A DNA stretch of 64,000 bases from Paenibacillus spongiae (GTDB lineage Bacteria; Bacillota; Bacilli; Paenibacillales; Paenibacillaceae), in NCBI RefSeq assembly GCF_024734895.1, contig NZ_CP091430.1, positions 6,032,501 through 6,096,500 on the forward strand, in the 5' to 3' direction. Below, piece by piece: positions 63,152 through 64,000 of this stretch. Within the stretch, counting starts at the first letter, position 1; each line of letters starts with the position of its first letter. The position numbers were made by a program, and so were the translations under genes. The notes below the pieces were generated by a model that did no database searches, was not told the DNA's origin, and saw nothing but the letters and a program-made list of their open reading frames with translations.

Positions 63152-64000
63152 TCATATTTCCTGCCTCACCTGCCGCCATAACCAAACGAACGGCCTTAAA
63201 GGAAAATATAGAAAATGCAAGGCCTTCGGAAGCGGCAGCGCCTCTGTATCCCGGAAGCTGGGATATAACTGACTGATCAAATAAACCGACTTTTGCCGCT
63301 TCGTCTTCAATGCAAACAAATATCGTTTATACGTTCTGTCCAATTCCTTGGAGCCCGGCGCAAAAGAGACCATGTCCCGGATGAAATAGAGCGAACGCTG
63401 CGCCAGTTCGCGCTGATGCGCGCCTAGGAGCATCGGCCCTGCTTCATGCGGAATCGGCGTGCGGAACAAGCCGGAGGCCAGCGTAAGCGCCTGCCCGCCC
63501 AAATGCAGACAGCGGTAACGGCGCATGAGCGGGATGAGCATGCCCCAATTCAAGTTTCGGCGCGCCATCCTGTCGATGTCCGCCAGCCAGCGGAGCCGAA
63601 ACCAGCCGTGACGGGCGCCATGCGATACGAGATACATGAAGAGGTCTTCGCTCCCGAGCAAAAAGACGTCATGTTTGGAAAGCGGGCTGCGCCTTCTCCG
63701 TTTCCAGAGCTCTTCGAACGGCGGTTCTTTCCCCATGTCGGAATTGAGCCGCCAATGAATTTCCAATTGAATTCTCGTTTGCGGGTGCGTAAAGGAAATA
63801 TGGTGAACCTTCCACTTCCAGTTGAATACGCGCGGAACGCTTTTATCGCTATTATAGCCAAGCTGCAGCAGCATGTTCTCCACGGTCTCGACGTCGGCTA
63901 TCGGAATGAGAATGTCCAAGTCCTTGGACGTCCTGAGCGAGAGATCCCCGTATAAATCCTGGGCAAGCACCGGCCCTTTCAGGACTAACGGAAGTACTCC
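63152..64000 (-). CDS. Nucleotidyltransferase-family protein of lasso cluster, partial (5' end outside window)
   Basis: The frame is open to the window edge (GVLPLVLKGPVLAQDLYGD precedes the first internal GTG at 63970), so the start is missing. KGPVLAQDLYGDLSLRTSKD then LDILI is the nucleotide-binding motif of the PF14907 family, with the Asp pair in KDLDILI. LYLVSHGARHGW-like text (MYLVSHGARHGWFRLRWLADIDRM) follows. Relatives occur in paeninodin-type lasso clusters; their role is unclear. It is read ahead of the cyclase gene with a 141-bp gap. Confidence 0.8.
   Translation of the reverse strand, partial: GVLPLVLKGPVLAQDLYGDLSLRTSKDLDILIPIADVETVENMLLQLGYNSDKSVPRVFNWKWKVHHISFTHPQTRIQLEIHWRLNSDMGKEPPFEELWKRRRRSPLSKHDVFLLGSEDLFMYLVSHGARHGWFRLRWLADIDRMARRNLNWGMLIPLMRRYRCLHLGGQALTLASGLFRTPIPHEAGPMLLGAHQRELAQRSLYFIRDMVSFAPGSKELDRTYKRYLFALKTKRQKSVYLISQLYPSFRDTEALPLPKALHFLYFPLRPFVWLWRQVRQEI

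Overview
The window looks like a chromosomal segment of a Paenibacillus/Cohnella-type Firmicute. The evidence is strong AGGAGG ribosome binding sites, many GTG and TTG starts, sugar ABC importers without their own ATPase, an S-layer-homology glycosidase, two Bacillus-type sensor/ABC-exporter modules and a paeninodin-type lasso peptide cluster. Most genes lie on the minus strand. No rRNA, tRNA or CRISPR array was seen.

Left third (1-17,400): a carbohydrate utilisation locus read right to left. It holds a sugar isomerase-like protein, a Gfo/Idh/MocA dehydrogenase, a lipoprotein substrate-binding protein, a very large binding protein fused to carbohydrate-binding modules, two separate permease pairs, an NHL/Yip1-type membrane protein, a DUF5696 protein, a LacI regulator and a GH144-type (endo-beta-1,2-glucanase-like) lipoprotein that runs off the left edge. 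Four near-identical palindromes (TTCGAAACGTTTCGAA type) tie three transcription units of this locus to one LacI-family regulator.

18,000-23,200: response regulator, histidine kinase, ABC ATPase and two ABC-2 permeases, laid out like the linearmycin-resistance (Lnr/Yfi) type of module. 23,400-26,750: a MurA paralogue with Asp in place of the fosfomycin-target Cys, a DeoR regulator and a double-GNAT protein with an acetyltransferase remnant beside it. 27,000-33,900: a secreted GH76/CBM32 mannanase, facing an operon of CBM9-like, transglutaminase-like and GH18 proteins that all lack signal peptides. 34,000-36,130: a DoxX remnant, a MerR regulator and an aldo/keto reductase, with a textbook MerR promoter.

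36,330-43,420 is an insertion-sequence graveyard around an exported RCC1-repeat protein. It contains an IS110-family element whose transposase is cut by an amber codon, a second copy of it with two internal deletions, a DDE element with 12-bp terminal inverted repeats and several frameshifts, and IS3 and IS110 remnants. 43,600-48,500 holds a membrane-anchored alpha/beta hydrolase and a Bcr-type ABC exporter behind an OmpR-type two-component system. Next come an S-layer-homology glycosidase (48.9-52.2 kb) and an amino-sugar-like operon of a ROK regulator, NagB, a ROK kinase and a GH4 enzyme (52.5-56.7 kb). After that is a decayed stretch with remnants of an aminoglycoside phosphotransferase and an APS kinase.

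The right end (58,039-64,000, open at the edge) is a lasso peptide cluster read in the order nucleotidyltransferase, cyclase, precursor, kinase, exporter. The 46-codon precursor gene (60,899-61,039) was found by reading the gap between cyclase and kinase. It encodes a leader like that of paeninodin and a new 23-residue core with a predicted Gly1-Asp9 ring and a C-terminal Ser, the residue a lasso peptide kinase phosphorylates. The B1 and B2 leader-processing genes are not in the window and probably lie beyond its right edge.
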